A stretch of 64,000 nt of DNA from Tubiluchus corallicola (taxonomy: Eukaryota > Priapulida > Priapulimorpha > Priapulimorphida > Tubiluchidae): positions 22,175 through 86,174 of the forward strand of contig JAQGDQ010000873.1 of the NCBI GenBank assembly GCA_030141605.1, read 5' to 3'. The notes beneath the pieces are model-generated. The model did not search any database, was not told the DNA's origin, and worked only from the letters and a program-made list of their open reading frames with translations. Positions within the stretch are counted from its first letter, which is position 1; the number at the start of each line of letters is the position of its first letter. A program made the translations under genes and the position numbers. Positions 48,221 through 61,200 of the stretch are shown piece by piece.

Positions 48221-48613
48221 TGACCTTCGTATTATAGACCTTTGACCTCTGTCAGACTTTCGTTTGATCTTATCACAAACTATATTGGTTCGTTAGCCAA
48301 CTGACATGTCCAATGAACATTAAACAGGAGCAATAGTGTGAAGCAAGAAGTATGACCTTCGTATCATTGACCTTTGACCTCTGTCAGACTTTCATTTGAT
48401 CTTATCACAAACTGTATTGGTTCGTTAGCCAACTGACATGTCCAATGAACATTAAACAGGAGCAATAGTGTGAAGCAAGAAGTATGACCTTCGTATCATT
48501 GACCTTTGACCTCTGTCAGACTTTCATTTGATCTTATCACAAACTGTATTTGTTCGTTAGCCAACTGACATGTCCAATGAACATTAAACAGGAGCAATAG
48601 TGTGAAGCAAGAA
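48221..48613. repeat. 132-bp tandem repeat, three copies, each with a DR1 nuclear-receptor motif
   Basis: TGACCTTCGTAT recurs at 48221, 48353 and 48485 (period 132). Copies 2 and 3 carry TGACCTTTGACCT (48368-48380, 48500-48512), the reverse of AGGTCA-A-AGGTCA, a perfect direct repeat with 1-bp spacing. Copy 1 has one changed base. Confidence 0.88.
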
Positions 48614-49924
48614 ATGAGGTATCGTCAGTGGATACAGATCGAGCAACAGTTCAACTTACTAAACATACTACTGCATTTGATTAGCAATAACGCTCACAGC
48701 AACCCGTATACAGTACGTTTATGCATAGAATGCTGTTCCTTGAAATTTATGGACTTTTAATCCAGAAAAGAGTAAATCTTGGAATCAGTGGATTGTTTAC
48801 TTCGACTAGAAATCATCACTCACCATTTTAAAATGCTGATTTAAATCCTCGGTTTCGCAACAATTTTGGTTACAGATTTCTTATACAGACTGTAAGAATA
48901 TTACGTATCATGTAGGTGTTATGCATTATACCCTTGACGAAGTCATTAGCTTCTGTATTGCCACACTTCAATCTCTTTTCTTGAGATTAAGCTGCTTTCA
49001 CTATGTATTAGTGCGTGTGTATAACCAATATTTCCCAATGGTGCTCATTGAAGCTTCACGTTGAATATTTGCTCTGCATAGTTACCGTTCTAGATAGAGT
49101 GACTGAAGTGCTCCCAAACCAAGTAACCTCGCAGCTACTTGTGAATGGTCCTACAGATGTAAAATATTGACCTAATACTCTCATGTGCTGACTACATTTG
49201 AATGTCGGAGGATGTTGAGAGCTTCTGAAGGCATTGTTATTGAGCACACAGACGACGGCAATATTACTGAAGACTCGTGAAGCCAGTGGCAAAGTTGCTG
49301 TTTGCATCTGTGTTAGTTGGCCAACCATGCATTGTGATTTCACGTATCTGCTTACATGCTAAAAAACCAATGTTGTTTAATCTTTGGAAGCCGAGTCATG
49401 CTAAAACAGCATCAAGATACTAATCCATGTGAAGCCCATCTTTGTGGCCATTCAGAACTGTTTCACTAGTCCTGACGTCAGAGTCACCTAGCGGGATGTC
49501 TCTTTGCTGGTGGTTTACTGTCTCATCAGTGTGCAATATACTTTAATGGGTTTTCTGACCTATTAGTAATTTACTAGCAATAAAATGGTGTTTATCATTA
49601 ATTCGCTGCCTGTTCATCAAATAATGATAACTGATGCTGAAGCCATATAACAATGTACCATAAAGCGCTTCAGTTTGTATTGGCCTTACAAAGCGAAGGT
49701 GAATCACTTGTACATGCAATCACTACACCTTGCCATGGATCAGGTTGCGATTAATTACTCTAAAGCTTTTTTAGTTGTTGCAGTGTTCGCCATGAAACAT
49801 GAGTTACTGAATCGTTTGTCAAAATAACTGCTCTTGTTACTTTGTTAGTTGTTTCTCAAAGAGAGATTTATGTGTTGTGTATCAGTTTGTTTGCGTGTAG
49901 TAGGTCAGCAGGTACATTTTAGGG

Positions 49925-50480
49925 CCTTAATTATTTTATTTTATTTTTGTTTAAGAACATTTATAAAAAGAATTATAAAAGGAAATGGCAGCAGGCATGT
50001 AGCCCTTATGCTCGTCATGATAATACAATATAAGATAATTTGCAACGTATTTACAATCACAGTTAGAAGGCAAATACATTTGCATTTATCATTAAACGCG
50101 AAAAAACGTAAAAACTTAAACGAAGAGAGACTACAAGTAAAGAAAAAATAGCTTACACAAGAACCATTAAAGTGGCAATAGCTTTAAAAATTGCAGTTTT
50201 TTAGTCTGGGGTTGAAACTGACGATGCTTGGTGCATTCACCACGTCATAATTGAGATCATTCCAGATAGGGACTACTCTATTTACGAACGGATATTTGTA
50301 TACACCAAATCTGGAATAATGTTTGGACACATTGTAATTGTGACCGGGTGAATTTTGGGTAGGAGCATAACAAAAGAAATCACCAAATGACAAATCTGCT
50401 CATTTATGGCATATTTTATAAATCTTAAGATCAAAAATTATTCGACTGACTTCGAGAGGTTGTAAATCTAAGATGCGCAA
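49925..50480 (-). mobile_element. 3' end of a non-LTR retrotransposon (LINE fragment)
   Basis: The minus-strand frame ending at 50184 contains HYSRFGVYKYPFVNRVVPIW, then NDL and VVNAPSIVSF. This is the R/F...WN-L...F motif set typical of the extreme C-terminus of CR1/Jockey-like reverse-transcriptase proteins. It is followed by a 3' UTR and an (AAAAT)n-like tail near 49925. Everything upstream is missing (5' truncation). Confidence 0.6.
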
Positions 50481-50721
50481 CCTGTCTAAGTATAATTAAA
50501 AATACCAAGTTGACAACGGGCAAATGATCTGCGTGCAAATAATTTGATCATTAGCTTTTGTTTGTAGTGCGTGATTGTCGTTTCGTTTGTCAGTTATTAT
50601 GCAAGACAGCCGCTAGGTGTCTTTTGTGTACATGTCCTCTTTTTCAGGGTCCTACAACTGGCACATTAATTTTGATATTTTAATAAAGATGAAATAATAA
50701 ATAATTGAAGAATGTTCGAAG

Positions 50722-51398
50722 GCATGCTTAAAGCTCAAGAAAACGCTCACCATACATAAAGCTAAAAAATTCGTCTTGAAATTTTATACCACTTACGTAC
50801 TGTCTTTTTGCATATTAGACTTGCGTCGGCAGTAACGCTGTATAAAACATGTAAATTTAAACTCCCGCAATGACCGTTAGACGTAGCCATTTTGAGGATA
50901 ATTCATTGGAAACAAGTTTAGATAACATTCTGTAAAGTTTGAAAAAGTAATCAGAGCATTCATAGCGCACATGTCACAAAGTAAAATTTAAAATTACTGT
51001 GTCTTGTCAATAAGATTAAAAATACGTTTTTGGTTAGTGAGTGGTGCGCCCTGGCGAGTTAGTCAGCGACATTTTACCAATTGGTGAAAGCATTTTAAAT
51101 AATTAACAATTTTCTGTTCTAGTTACATAAGTCTTTGAAGCAGGTAATCGAAATGCTAAGCAAATAACTTTGCATGAAAAGTTTTTTGGGACATAGTTTA
51201 ACTCGTACTTTTCTTTCCCTGATTTACTTTTGCATAAGTGACGTCATGTAATGGCGCCGTCGGGACAGTGTCGCGGGAAGTTAAAAATGAAAACAAACAA
51301 AAAATCCTTTCAACGCGAGTACAATATACGCATGAAATTGCTATAAAGTAGTATAATTTCTTAAGGCGATTTTTCCGATACCCCTTTTCTTGTCCTTC
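50722..51398 (+). repeat. Interspersed repeat family R1, copy 2 (empty site)
   Basis: Sister of 40340-41275, differing at scattered positions and lacking the MITE. CATAAAGCTAAAAAATTCG near 50755-50775 is the unoccupied insertion point. Confidence 0.8.
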
Positions 51399-51911
51399 AA
51401 TTATTTGTTGACTGTGAATGCCTGCGTGGTATCACAATTGTAGACTATCTATGTACATCTACGTTTTTGTGACGACGAGCTTAAGCTGTGAAGCCAAAGG
51501 CAGTGGCTTCCCTAGCTAGTCAGTGTTAACGCATATTGACATATGACAGAAGTATACAGCGTAAAGGTTCTCACACGTGCGTGTTTTCAATTTTCTCATT
51601 TTTACCAAACTTCTGTTTTCATTGCCAGTTACATTCGCGTGCGTTCTGACAGTGATGCCCTTGAAGGTATAACAGAGCAAACAAAAAGCCACGTGGCAGC
51701 TGTTGGCTGGTATTTTAATGCTGCTTAAAGTACAGTGTTTTTCGTTGACTGCATCCTGAACTAGTTACTGGATAATCTATCGCCGGTCAATATGTACATT
51801 GTACGCGCTTTATTGATCAATAAATGGGATTGGAATTTGGGGAGTATTCTATTAATTATATTGAAAACAGTAATGAAACCCAAAAAGAAGCAAAAGTACA
51901 GAACGAGGACT

Positions 51912-53262
51912 CAGCCCTGGGTTGACCATTAAGTAAAATAAGCACTTGCTTAGGGCCTCGAGGGAAGAGGCCACCAAACGTTTTTTTCAATTCGAATAAT
52001 TGCCCAAAAGTAAAATACATACCGGACCGGATTATTTGGGGCGGCAGATATGCTGAATGGCTGTCCTTTTATAATCTGATATCACTTTTTTACACAATGT
52101 ATAGCTGATGCCCGAGCATTTACTGTAAATGAATCTTACTGCAAGTTTTTTTTCATTTGTAAACTTAAAATTTCATTTTACTGTTTAGCATTATTTTTAT
52201 TCTGAATTACGCATATACGCATGAGGATACCCGTATGGGGATATCCGTATGGTATGGTATATATGAGGATACCCGTATAAGGATATCCGTATGGTATGGT
52301 ATATATGAGGATACCCGTATAAGAATTTCCGTATGGTATATATGAGGATACCCGTATAAGGTTATCCGTATGGGGATATCCGTATGGTATATATGAGCAT
52401 ACCCGTATAAGAATTTCCGTATGGTATATGTGAGGATACCCGTATAAGGTTATCCGTATGGGGATATCCGTATGGTATATATGAGGATACCCGTATAAGA
52501 ATATCCGTATGGGGATATCTGTATGGTATATATGAGGATACCCGTATAAGAGTATCCGTATGGTATATATGAGGATACCCGTATAAGAATATCCGTATGG
52601 TATATATGAGGATACCCATATAAGGATATCCGTATGGTATATATGAGGATACCCGTATAAGGTTATCCGTATGGTATATATGAGGATACCCGTATAAGAA
52701 TATCCGTATGGTATATATGAGGATACCCGTATAAGAATATCCGTATGGTATATATGAGGATACCCATATAAGGATATCCGTATGGTATATATGAGGATAC
52801 CCGTATAAGGATATCCGTATGGTATATATGAGAATACCCATATAAGGATATCTGTATGGTATATATGAGGACACCCGTATAAGGTTATCCGTATGGTATG
52901 TATGAGGATACCCGTCTAAGAAGATCCGTATGGTATATATGAGGATACCCATATAAGGATATCCGTATGGTATATATGAGGATACACGTATAAGGATATC
53001 CGTATGGTATATATGAGAATACCCGTATAAGAATATCCGTATGGTATATATGAGGATACCCGTCTAAGAATATCCGTATGGTATATATGAGGATACCCGT
53101 ATAAGAATATCCGTATGGTATATATGAGGATACCCGTATAAGGTTATCCGTATGGTATATATGAGGATACCCGTATAAGAATATCCGTATGGTATATATG
53201 AGGATACCCGTATAAGGATATCTTTTCAGTGCTTAGGGCCTTGAGGTCTTAATCCGCTGCTG
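51912..53262 (+). mobile_element. Possible hAT-like element hosting a minisatellite
   Basis: Starts CAGCCCTGG and ends CCGCTGCTG. The flanks CGAGGACT (51904-51911) and CGAGCATT (53263-53270) agree at six of eight positions. The right end, reversed, reads CAGCAGCGGATTAAGACCTC, a hAT-like terminus. The left terminus matches it only loosely, so the boundaries are tentative. Confidence 0.4.
52213..53222. repeat. Minisatellite of about 37-bp units (ATACCCGTATAAG...ATCCGTATGGTATATATGAGG)
   Basis: Some 25 units with small variants (ACCCGTATAAG/ACCCATATAAG; GAATATCC/GGTTATCC). Some units lack one half, giving local periods of about 37 or 55 bp. The long minus-strand Tyr/Ile-rich frame is an artefact. 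Confidence 0.92.
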
Positions 53263-53328
53263 CGAGCATTAATGCACTACGTGGACGTGCATGCATGTTT
53301 GACGTTTCTCGGTGCTAGTAAATTCAAT

Positions 53329-53420
53329 ACCCTCATCACTTGTACCCAGAAACACCTGCATCCAGAATCTCTGCACCCTCATCACTTGTACCCAGAAACA
53401 CCTGCATCCAGAATCTCTGC
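53329..53420. repeat. 46-bp tandem duplication
   Basis: ACCCTCATCACTTGTACCCA recurs at 53329 and 53375. Confidence 0.85.
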
Positions 53421-53726
53421 AGCCCGCATTTAGAAATCTAGAAAATCTTTAAACGGTCAGCGCCCATAATCTGTTCCGACACGTTGCAGTGATAAATTGC
53501 GTCCAGGCAGCTGAATGTATTATCAACTTTCCCTGCAAATGAGGTCATTAATGGGGAAAATAGCGTCTGTGATAATTGCTCTGCCAATATTACACGCATT
53601 CGGAATATTGCTCAGATAATTGATGCATTGGTTTTGCCATACTTTATGCATGTCTCAAATCTCTGGAGGAGGAAAGATCGTACATCAAATGAGCGAAGCC
53701 GCTGGAAAATGTGAATATGTACTTAA

Positions 53727-53855
53727 GTTGTGATAGGTAGCTATGTTTGAAGCTTAGATTGTGATAGGTAGCTATGTTTGAAGCTTGGGTTGTGATAGGT
53801 AGCTATGTTTGAAGCTTAGGTTGTGATAGGTAGCTATGTTTGAAGCTTGGGTATG
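53727..53855. repeat. 31-bp tandem repeat, four copies
   Basis: GTGATAGGTAGCTATGTTTG recurs at 53730, 53761, 53792 and 53823. Confidence 0.9.
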
Positions 53856-56565
53856 CTGCATAGGTAGCTTTCCTGGGTAAACAATTGTAAATTTTTTTTA
53901 AAGTTTAAAATGGTTTTCGATATTGCGTATTAATAGCATTCCATTCTCTCTTTACTGAATTATCAAAGTTCATTTTCACCGAAATTAGTGAAATTAGCGA
54001 CTCAAATTAGTAAAGTTATAGAAAATTAGCATAATTAAAATATCCACGCTTCCGCTGTCGCTCTGTTAGCTACTTTTCTGCTTATATAGACTTCAGCGAG
54101 TCATTGCCAGACTTATTCAAATGTACGCATGCGCCATTATGGAAACGGCGCCATTATGTTGTATGCACTCATGGTTTCCTCAAAACTGTGTTTTGGGGAA
54201 ATGAGTTTAACATGACAATCACTTAACGCCACGAGGTAAAGAAAGAGAATATGAGAAGCCAGTCAGGGAAATCTTTTGATATTTTTATGTATGCATCTTT
54301 CTTTATTTCATTTTTCTTCTTGCCTGTCATTTTACAATTGAATAACAGTCGACTTTGGCTGTGCAACTGAAGGTTGCTTGGAATAATACAATTACAATCT
54401 ACGGGATTGACGATTTTACATATTAAATTAACGTGCTTTTAGTGAAGCCATGCAGCGCATTGCTGATCAGTATGGCTTCCATTCGAACTGCATTATGCGG
54501 CGGGACAAAATGAGTAGACTAAATTGCGTGTTAAGCCGAATGCAAGCCCATTTAGTTTTGTCTTTCATGACAAAAGCTTGTTTGTGTACCTGTATGAGAG
54601 AATACATGTATCTAAGCTTGCCAAAATGGCGCGATGGTGTCAGATATGGAAAGATCTGCATTCAAAACTGTAAATTTCAACAATTACTATTGGTAACACC
54701 CAGTAGTTTTTAGACGATTGTTACTTTGTCACTTCGAATGCGGAGCAGTCCTATGTCGTTAAAATAATGGTTGTATACATAGTCTGTATGTGATTCCAGG
54801 TTCAACTGTAGTTGCATCAACTCTTAACACAAACAAATACCGTTGCTCTATTTTTGGAGACGCTGCAACCGTTATAGTTGTACAGCTAACAGCTTTTTAG
54901 ATGATCTTTTGTTTTATAATGTGTTTGTAGTTTTTTTTAACTAAACGTTTTTGAATTATTTTCAAATAGGGCTTGCGTTGTAGTACACAAAGAAGGTGGG
55001 AGTGGCAGCTCCGTTTTCCGTTTTTCATTTCATTTAATTCCGTTTTCATTTCATTTCTCGTTTTGTTTCTTTTTCATTGAAACTGCGCACTGACAAGCTT
55101 TGAGTAATGCAATTCTCTGTTCAATTATTCACGTGAATCTCACAAGAGTTTTCTGTTCTTTCTAGCTGTATGTACTGGACGCCTTCCAACAGGTTTGAAT
55201 TAAAATTTCTATTTTCTACTCTGTCACTTTTTCATCTTCTCGGGTCGGTGCGGCTTTTTCAACTATTCACAATTATTATAATCTGCTATTCTTATTTGCT
55301 TAGATTTTCTATGCAGCTTTGTTTTTTGGCTTATTGCGAATAATTTGACTGTTTTTTCCTAATTGTGCACGGCATTGTACACATGTTACGCAGTGACACA
55401 GGGAAAGTGCAAAAGTTGCTGTTAGGGCACAAATTACTTGAATGTATTAAAGTTTTCTTATAGCCATAGTCTTTGAGCGTATGGTATTTTTTTCTTACTG
55501 TACCTTATGCACGAACCTTTTTACTTAAGTACAGCATTTACATGTACAAAAAACTTTACTACTTACAATTACTTTACTTATTGTATTTTCTTTCTATATC
55601 ATTTCTGTAATGTTGTGATCAGAGATATTTTAATTTGCGCTACGCTTAAACTTGATACACCTAACAGGAACCCGAGTTGCTTGGCATAGTTTTTATACGA
55701 ACAATGCAAACGTATTTGTCTTTGATTGAACGTCTATGCAAAATATTACACATACATTTTTTTATACCTGTAAATGTGTATAACTTAGGCAATGAAGATT
55801 TTATATATGCCATTATTGCCATGCAACCGGGCATCAATGCGTTTTCTAGTTATGTTATTAGCGACCCAAATATGCAAATTTCGAGCAACAATGAAGGAGG
55901 GGTGCAAAGGTGTTTTTTGTCCCACGTTCCGTGGAAAAATTTCTTCGTAACTTTTAACTTCATATAAGTATTGTATTTAGAATCAGTTTGGTTTAGTATT
56001 CAGACTTTGTAAGATACACTGTAAAGACGTGTTAACATTCATTGGGCAATGACCGTGGTAATTTCATAAGTTTATCAATTTATTCAACGCGAAATCATCT
56101 GTAAGTTTTACGAAGTTCGAGCAAAAAGTTTATATAGTTGGGAATTATTTGTTCAGTTATATACATTCTCACAGACATTGTGATGTGATTATGCAGTTCT
56201 TTCAGCAAATAGCAAGTATTGATTTGAGCTGCTTTTACGGTATAGTGACACAGCAAATTATCGAGGTGGCAGTTTTTAGTTCACAAAGATCAGGTTTCAG
56301 CATTGTCAAAATGCAATGCATTACAATGCTTTGTGCTTTGTAGTTATGATGCTGGTCACGTGATTAAAGTTGAATTTGGAGATTTGTGACTTTTTGGATT
56401 TTTTATTTTAGCGTTTGTGTTTGTGTGAAAGTGGTGATTTGCTTAGTTCATTAATTGTTATTTGCAGTCATTGGTATGTTTTCAATTTTAACACTACTAA
56501 TGCACGTTATACGAACGTTTGTTGTTTCTGAGTTTTGACTACATATGTCTGGCTTTTCATTGCAG

Positions 56566-56649
56566 GTTTTGGAAACACTGAGAGACTTTACTGAAACTAG
56601 CCACGAGGCGGCAGAATTGCATACTATCCTTACCAAACCTCACTTCAGG
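56566..56649 (+). CDS. CASK: CASK/Lin-2 exon, second L27 domain, C-terminal part (28 codons)
   Basis: Acceptor TTTTCATTGCAG and donor GTAAGA, phase 0 on both sides, directly continuing the exon at 36231. It encodes VLETLRDFTE, then AAELHTILTKPHFR. The vertebrate counterpart, as I recall it, reads VLEEI..., KELKRILTQPHF, and the exon border after PHF- is the same. The next expected segment (ALLQTHDVVAHEVYS-like) was not found before the window end, so the rest of the gene lies to the right. Confidence 0.87.
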
Positions 56650-56844
56650 GTAAGAATATCATCCTTGGTTTTTGCTTCTTCTGCTTTAAATAATTGCAAA
56701 TGTTTAGCAGCAGAGTAGCCAGTGACAATCTTCCATCACCATAAGTAAAACCAACTGTTATGTAAGTAAAACGTCAAGATTCTCTTGCTTGATTTCATCC
56801 AACGGGATGTTGTTGCGCGCTCCTTTAATTGTTGTTTGCTCTGT

Positions 56845-57070
56845 CACTCTTATAATTCGTGCATACGTGTGTTCGCTTGTCTGTTCGTTCGTTTCTTCGC
56901 TTGTCTGTTCGTTCGTTTGTTCGCTAGTTTGTCGGTGTAGGCGTTCGTTTGTTTAACTTGTCTGTTCGCTCGATTGTTTGCGAGTTCTCGCGTTTGTTTG
57001 TCAGTTCGTTCGTTCGTCTGTTCACGTTTTTCTTCATTCATGTGTTACGCTGTCTGTTTGTTTATTTATT
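56845..57070. repeat. Degenerate (CGTT/CTGTT)n simple repeat
   Basis: Interlaced GTTCGTTCGTTTGTTCGCTTGTCTG units. The minus-strand Asn/Arg/Gln frame is an artefact. Confidence 0.75.
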
Positions 57071-57189
57071 TGCTTGTAAGTGTGAAATCCACTTCATGTG
57101 GCACTAGATTAATTTCTGTCTAATGAAGTCCATTTCAAATGGTCTTGTGGGAGATCATTCCCCTTTGTTTTGCGAAATTAAACGCGCGA

Positions 57190-57870
57190 ATAATAATAAT
57201 TATTATTATTATAATTCTTTATTTAAAATTTAAAATTGTACGCATATACAAATATTTACATAAAATACATACAGGGACCCTCTATTTGCAGGGTATGGTT
57301 AAAAAAACTTTATAATTAAAATAGCTGTTATATTCGCAAGACTTTTAAATACCAATAAATCAATATACCAATAAAAGAACAACTAAAATCGAATAGTACC
57401 AATTTACACAAATTTACACAAAACGACCTGTATAATATAAAAGTGACAGATATAATATAAAAGTTCAATATTTTATACTAAAGTTTGTAAAAACGTATCA
57501 CAAACTCAGAGAAAGCAACTAGCAGGTTTTTGTCTCGAGACGTGTAAATTTTACTAATGTTCTGTGATTGTAGGATATTTGCGAGCGCTAATCTTTTGTT
57601 TTCGTCGACCAAAGTACAATTAAAAAGCAAATGCTCAACTGTTTGTGCTTCCCCTGAGCATATACAGGCATTTTCGTGTATATATCCAATTTTAAAAGTA
57701 AGCGCGAATAAGTAAGCGGTACTTTTGGTGAGAATCTCACCGTGACATAAAAGACTAAAATTCACGTTGTTTAATTGTCCATTTAGCATACCATGCTAGC
57801 GTAGATTTTTTTTATAACCAGATAGTACAATGATAAAGTAAGTTAAAAAAAATTTTTAAAATTATTAACT
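57190..57870 (-). mobile_element. 3' end of a non-LTR retrotransposon (LINE fragment)
   Basis: The minus-strand frame 57789-57478 (103 aa) contains CICSGEAQTVEHLLFNC, the C-x-C...E-x-x-x-H-x-L-x-x-C motif found after the reverse-transcriptase region of many LINEs. The 3' flank runs to a (TAA)n-like tail near 57190. The 5' part is missing, and an in-frame stop precedes the open segment. Confidence 0.65.
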
Positions 57871-57989
57871 CAGACTACAGACAGACTATGTATATATGTA
57901 TGTTTGTACAGGATGGACAAAAAGTTAAAACTAATTAAAGATAAACACACGAAAAAAGCCTAAAGCGATGCAGCATCTACTATCTACTA

Positions 57990-59807
57990 TTATATTAATA
58001 TTCTTGGTATATATATATATTTATTTATTTATATATATATAAGATTCGAGGCTACAGCCCGGACGAGGGCACCATTTGCGGCGATCTATATATCAAACGA
58101 AAGGTCTCGATCTAGTGTCGTCTCATTGGGGGTTTATTTTTCGAATCGGGCCCACCGCGAGGAACGGGAGGCGAAAAACCTCCAAAAATGGCCATTTTTC
58201 GGCCGTTTTTTGCAAAAGTTATACGGCTGAGATGTAGAGAACGGGAACGGGCCGAGGGGGGTGCTGGGTATGGATAGATAGCCCGTTCAGCGATGGGTGT
58301 CATAGGCCTATTTAGAATTCGCGAGAGGGCCAGGGCGCCCCGCAACGGGCGTTTTCCCGGACCCAACTCGCGATTTTTTCGAAATTTCGGCCAAACAGCC
58401 TGCGGGAAAAACGTTCTAGCGGCGCCCGGTGGGACTCTGGGAAGGAGATATACGGCTCTTTACAAAGAGGAAGGACAGGGCTACACGATGATGTGGGCTA
58501 TATTTTAGGGCAGGTCCACCGAGAGGAGTATCAACGAGTTAGTTAGGAGTTCTATTTTCGGCAATTTTCGCTTAGAAAACTGCTGACGCAAAGGCATTGT
58601 TGTGACGTCATCCATTGTACTCTGCTGTAATCTTATAACTTTAATTCAGCAAAAAGCTGCCTGCTACGGGTTTGCGTTAGTTAAACAAACGGTATGCAGG
58701 ATGTTACGGGCGTTGTGTTATAAATGAGGACTGTGTAGGACGTTCGCGTATTATTGATTACACGTGGTTTTTTATGCAAAATCTTTTGCGGGGCCTTTGC
58801 TATTTATTATATTATAGCACATAGTTTCAACTTTGTGAAAAATGTTTGGAATGGTTTTGTTGCAATGCTGTGCTGTTGGTGCTTGTGCTATAGGTGTCGT
58901 CATCGTTGCCACCATCATCATCATCATCATCATCAACATCATGATCACCACGTGAGGTGGTGGGTTTGATGTGGTGTGGTGGTGGTGTGCTTTGTGTGTT
59001 GTGCTATGGATGGTGTGGTGGGGTGATAGGGTGTGTGGGGTGTGGTGTGGGTAGTGTGGTATGGAGTGGGTGGCGTGGTGTGTGGGTGGGTGTTGTGGTG
59101 CAGTGCGGTGTGATGTGGTGGAGTATTATGGTGTGGGTGGTGTGTGGGTGGTGCGGTGTGGTGTGGTGCAGTGGTATGGTGTGATGTGGTGGAGTCGTAT
59201 GGTGTGGGTGATGTGGTGTGGTGTGTGGGTGGTGCGGTGTGCTGCAGTGGTATGGTGTGGTGCGGTGTGGTGTGATGTGGTGGAGTGGTATGGTGTGGGT
59301 GGTGTGGTGTGTAGGTGGGTGGGTGGTGTGGTGCAGTGTGGTGTTATGGTGTGGTGCTGTGCGGTGTGATGTGGTGGAGTATTATGGTGTGGGTGGTGTG
59401 GTGTGGTGCGTGAGTGGTGCAGTGGTATGGTGTGGTGCAGTGTGGTGTGATGTGGTGAAGTGGTATGGTGTGGTGCAGTGTGGTGTGATGTGGTGGAGTC
59501 GTATGGTGTGGTGTGTGGGTGGTGCGGTGTGCTGCAGTGGTATGGTGTGGTGTGATGTGGTGGAGTTGTATGGTGTGGGTGGTGTGATGTGGTGGAGTAT
59601 TATGGTGTGGGTGGTGTGGTGTGGTGCGTGGGTGGTGCAGTGGTATGGTGTGGGTGGTGTGGTGTGTAGGTGGTATTGTGTGGTGCAGTGTGGTGCGATG
59701 AGGTGGAGTGGTATGGTGTGGTGCAGTGTGGTGTGATGGGGTGGAGTGGTGTGGTGTGGGTTGTGTGTTGATTTGTGCACAAAATTCTTTTTGTGGGGTT
59801 TGGCTAG
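57990..59807 (+). mobile_element. Non-autonomous Helitron copy H3, first of the tandem array
   Basis: Starts TTATATTAATATTC after an A (the initial TCTC is missing or altered) and ends CTAG at 59804-59807, with the 7-bp hairpin at 59778-59795 just before it. It contains the conserved body, (CAT)n and a GT minisatellite at 58962-59768. It joins directly to H4. Confidence 0.85.
58962..59768. repeat. GT/GGT-rich minisatellite inside H3
   Basis: Units such as GTGGTGTGATGTGGTGGAGT and GGTATGGTGTGG, strongly G/T on the plus strand. The same array, at other lengths, occurs at 60775-61160 and 62160-62990. Cys/Val/Trp-rich frames here are artefacts. Confidence 0.9.
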
Positions 59808-61200
59808 TCTCTTATATTAATATTCTTGGTATATATATATATTTATTTATATATTTATTTATATATAAGATTCGAGGCTACAGCCCGGACGAGGGCACCA
59901 TTTGCGGCGATCTATATATCAAACGAAAGGTCTCGATCTAGTGTCGTCTCATTGATGATTTATTTTTCGAATGGGGCCCACCGCGAGGAAGGGGGGGCGA
60001 AAAACCTCCAAAAATGGCCCTTTTTCGGCCGTTTTTTGCAAAAGTTATACGGCTGAGATGTAGAGAACGGGAACCGGCCGAGGGTGGTGCTGGGTATGGA
60101 TAGATAGCCAGTTCAGCGGTGGGTGTCATAGGCCTATTTAGAATTCGCGAGAGGGCCAGGGCGCCCCGCAACGGGCGTTTTCCCGGACCCAACTCGCGAT
60201 TTTTTCGAAATTTTGACCAAACAGCATGCGGGAAAAACGTTCTAGCGGCGCCCGGTGGGACTCTCGGAAGGAGATATACGGCTCTTTACAAAGAGGAAGG
60301 ACAGGGCTACACGATGATGTGGGCTATATGTTAGGGCAGGTCCACCGAGAGGAGTACTGGCGAGTTAATTAGGAGTTCCATTTTCGGCAATTTTCGCTTA
60401 GAAAATTGCTGACGCAAAGACATTGTTGTGACGTCATCCATTGTACTCTGTCTATAATCTTATAGCTTTAATTCAGCAAAAAGCTGCTACAGGCAAAGTA
60501 AACAAACAGTAGACACGATGTTACGGGCTTTATGTTATAAATGTGGACTAGGTAGGATGTTCGCGTATTATTGATTACACGTGTATTTATACGCAATCTT
60601 TTGCGGGGCCTTTGCTATTTATTATATTATAGCACATAGTTTCAACTTTGTGAAAAATGTTTGGAATGGTTTTGTTGTAATGCTGTGCTGTTGGTGCTTG
60701 TGCTATAGGTGTTGTCATCGTTGCCACCATCATCATCATCATCATCAACATCATGATCACCACGTGAGGTGGTGGATTTGATGTGGTGTGGTGGTGGTGT
60801 GCTTTGTGTGTTGTGCTATGGATGGTGTGGTGGGGTGATAGGGTGTGTGGGGTGTGGTGTGGGTAGTGTGGTATGACGTGGGTGGTGTGGTGTGTAGGTG
60901 GGTGGGTGGTGTGGTGCAGTGTGGTGTTATGGCGTGGTGCTGTGCGGTGTGATGTGGTGGAGTATTATGGTGTGGGTGGTGTGGTGTGTGGGTGGTGCAG
61001 TGTGGTGTGATGTGGTGGAGTGATATGGTGTGGGTGGTGTGGTGTGTAGGTGGTGTGGTGCGGTGCGGTGTGGTGGTATTGTGTGGTGCGATGAGGTGGA
61101 GTGGTATGGTGTGGTGCAGTGTGGTGTGATGAGGTGGAGTGGTGTGGTGTGGGTTGTGTGTTGATTTGTGCACAAAATTCTTTTTGTGGGGTTTGGCTAG
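59808..61200 (+). mobile_element. Non-autonomous Helitron copy H4
   Basis: Begins TCTCTTATATTAATATTC immediately after the CTAG of H3 with no extra base, and ends CTAG at 61197-61200. The minisatellite (60775-61160) is about half as long as in H3 and H5. Confidence 0.87.

Noticed and set aside
52362-52952. 196-codon Tyr/Ile/Gly-rich frame
   Set aside because: Translation of the 37-bp minisatellite. The unit length keeps the frame open by chance, and there are no splice or start signals.
56850-57041. 63-codon Asn/Arg/Gln/Thr-rich frame
   Set aside because: Translation of a degenerate CGTT/CTGTT simple repeat.
58957-59782. Cys/Val/Trp-rich and His/Thr-rich frames in the Helitron array
   Set aside because: Same minisatellite artefact as in H1; lengths follow the repeat, not a gene.
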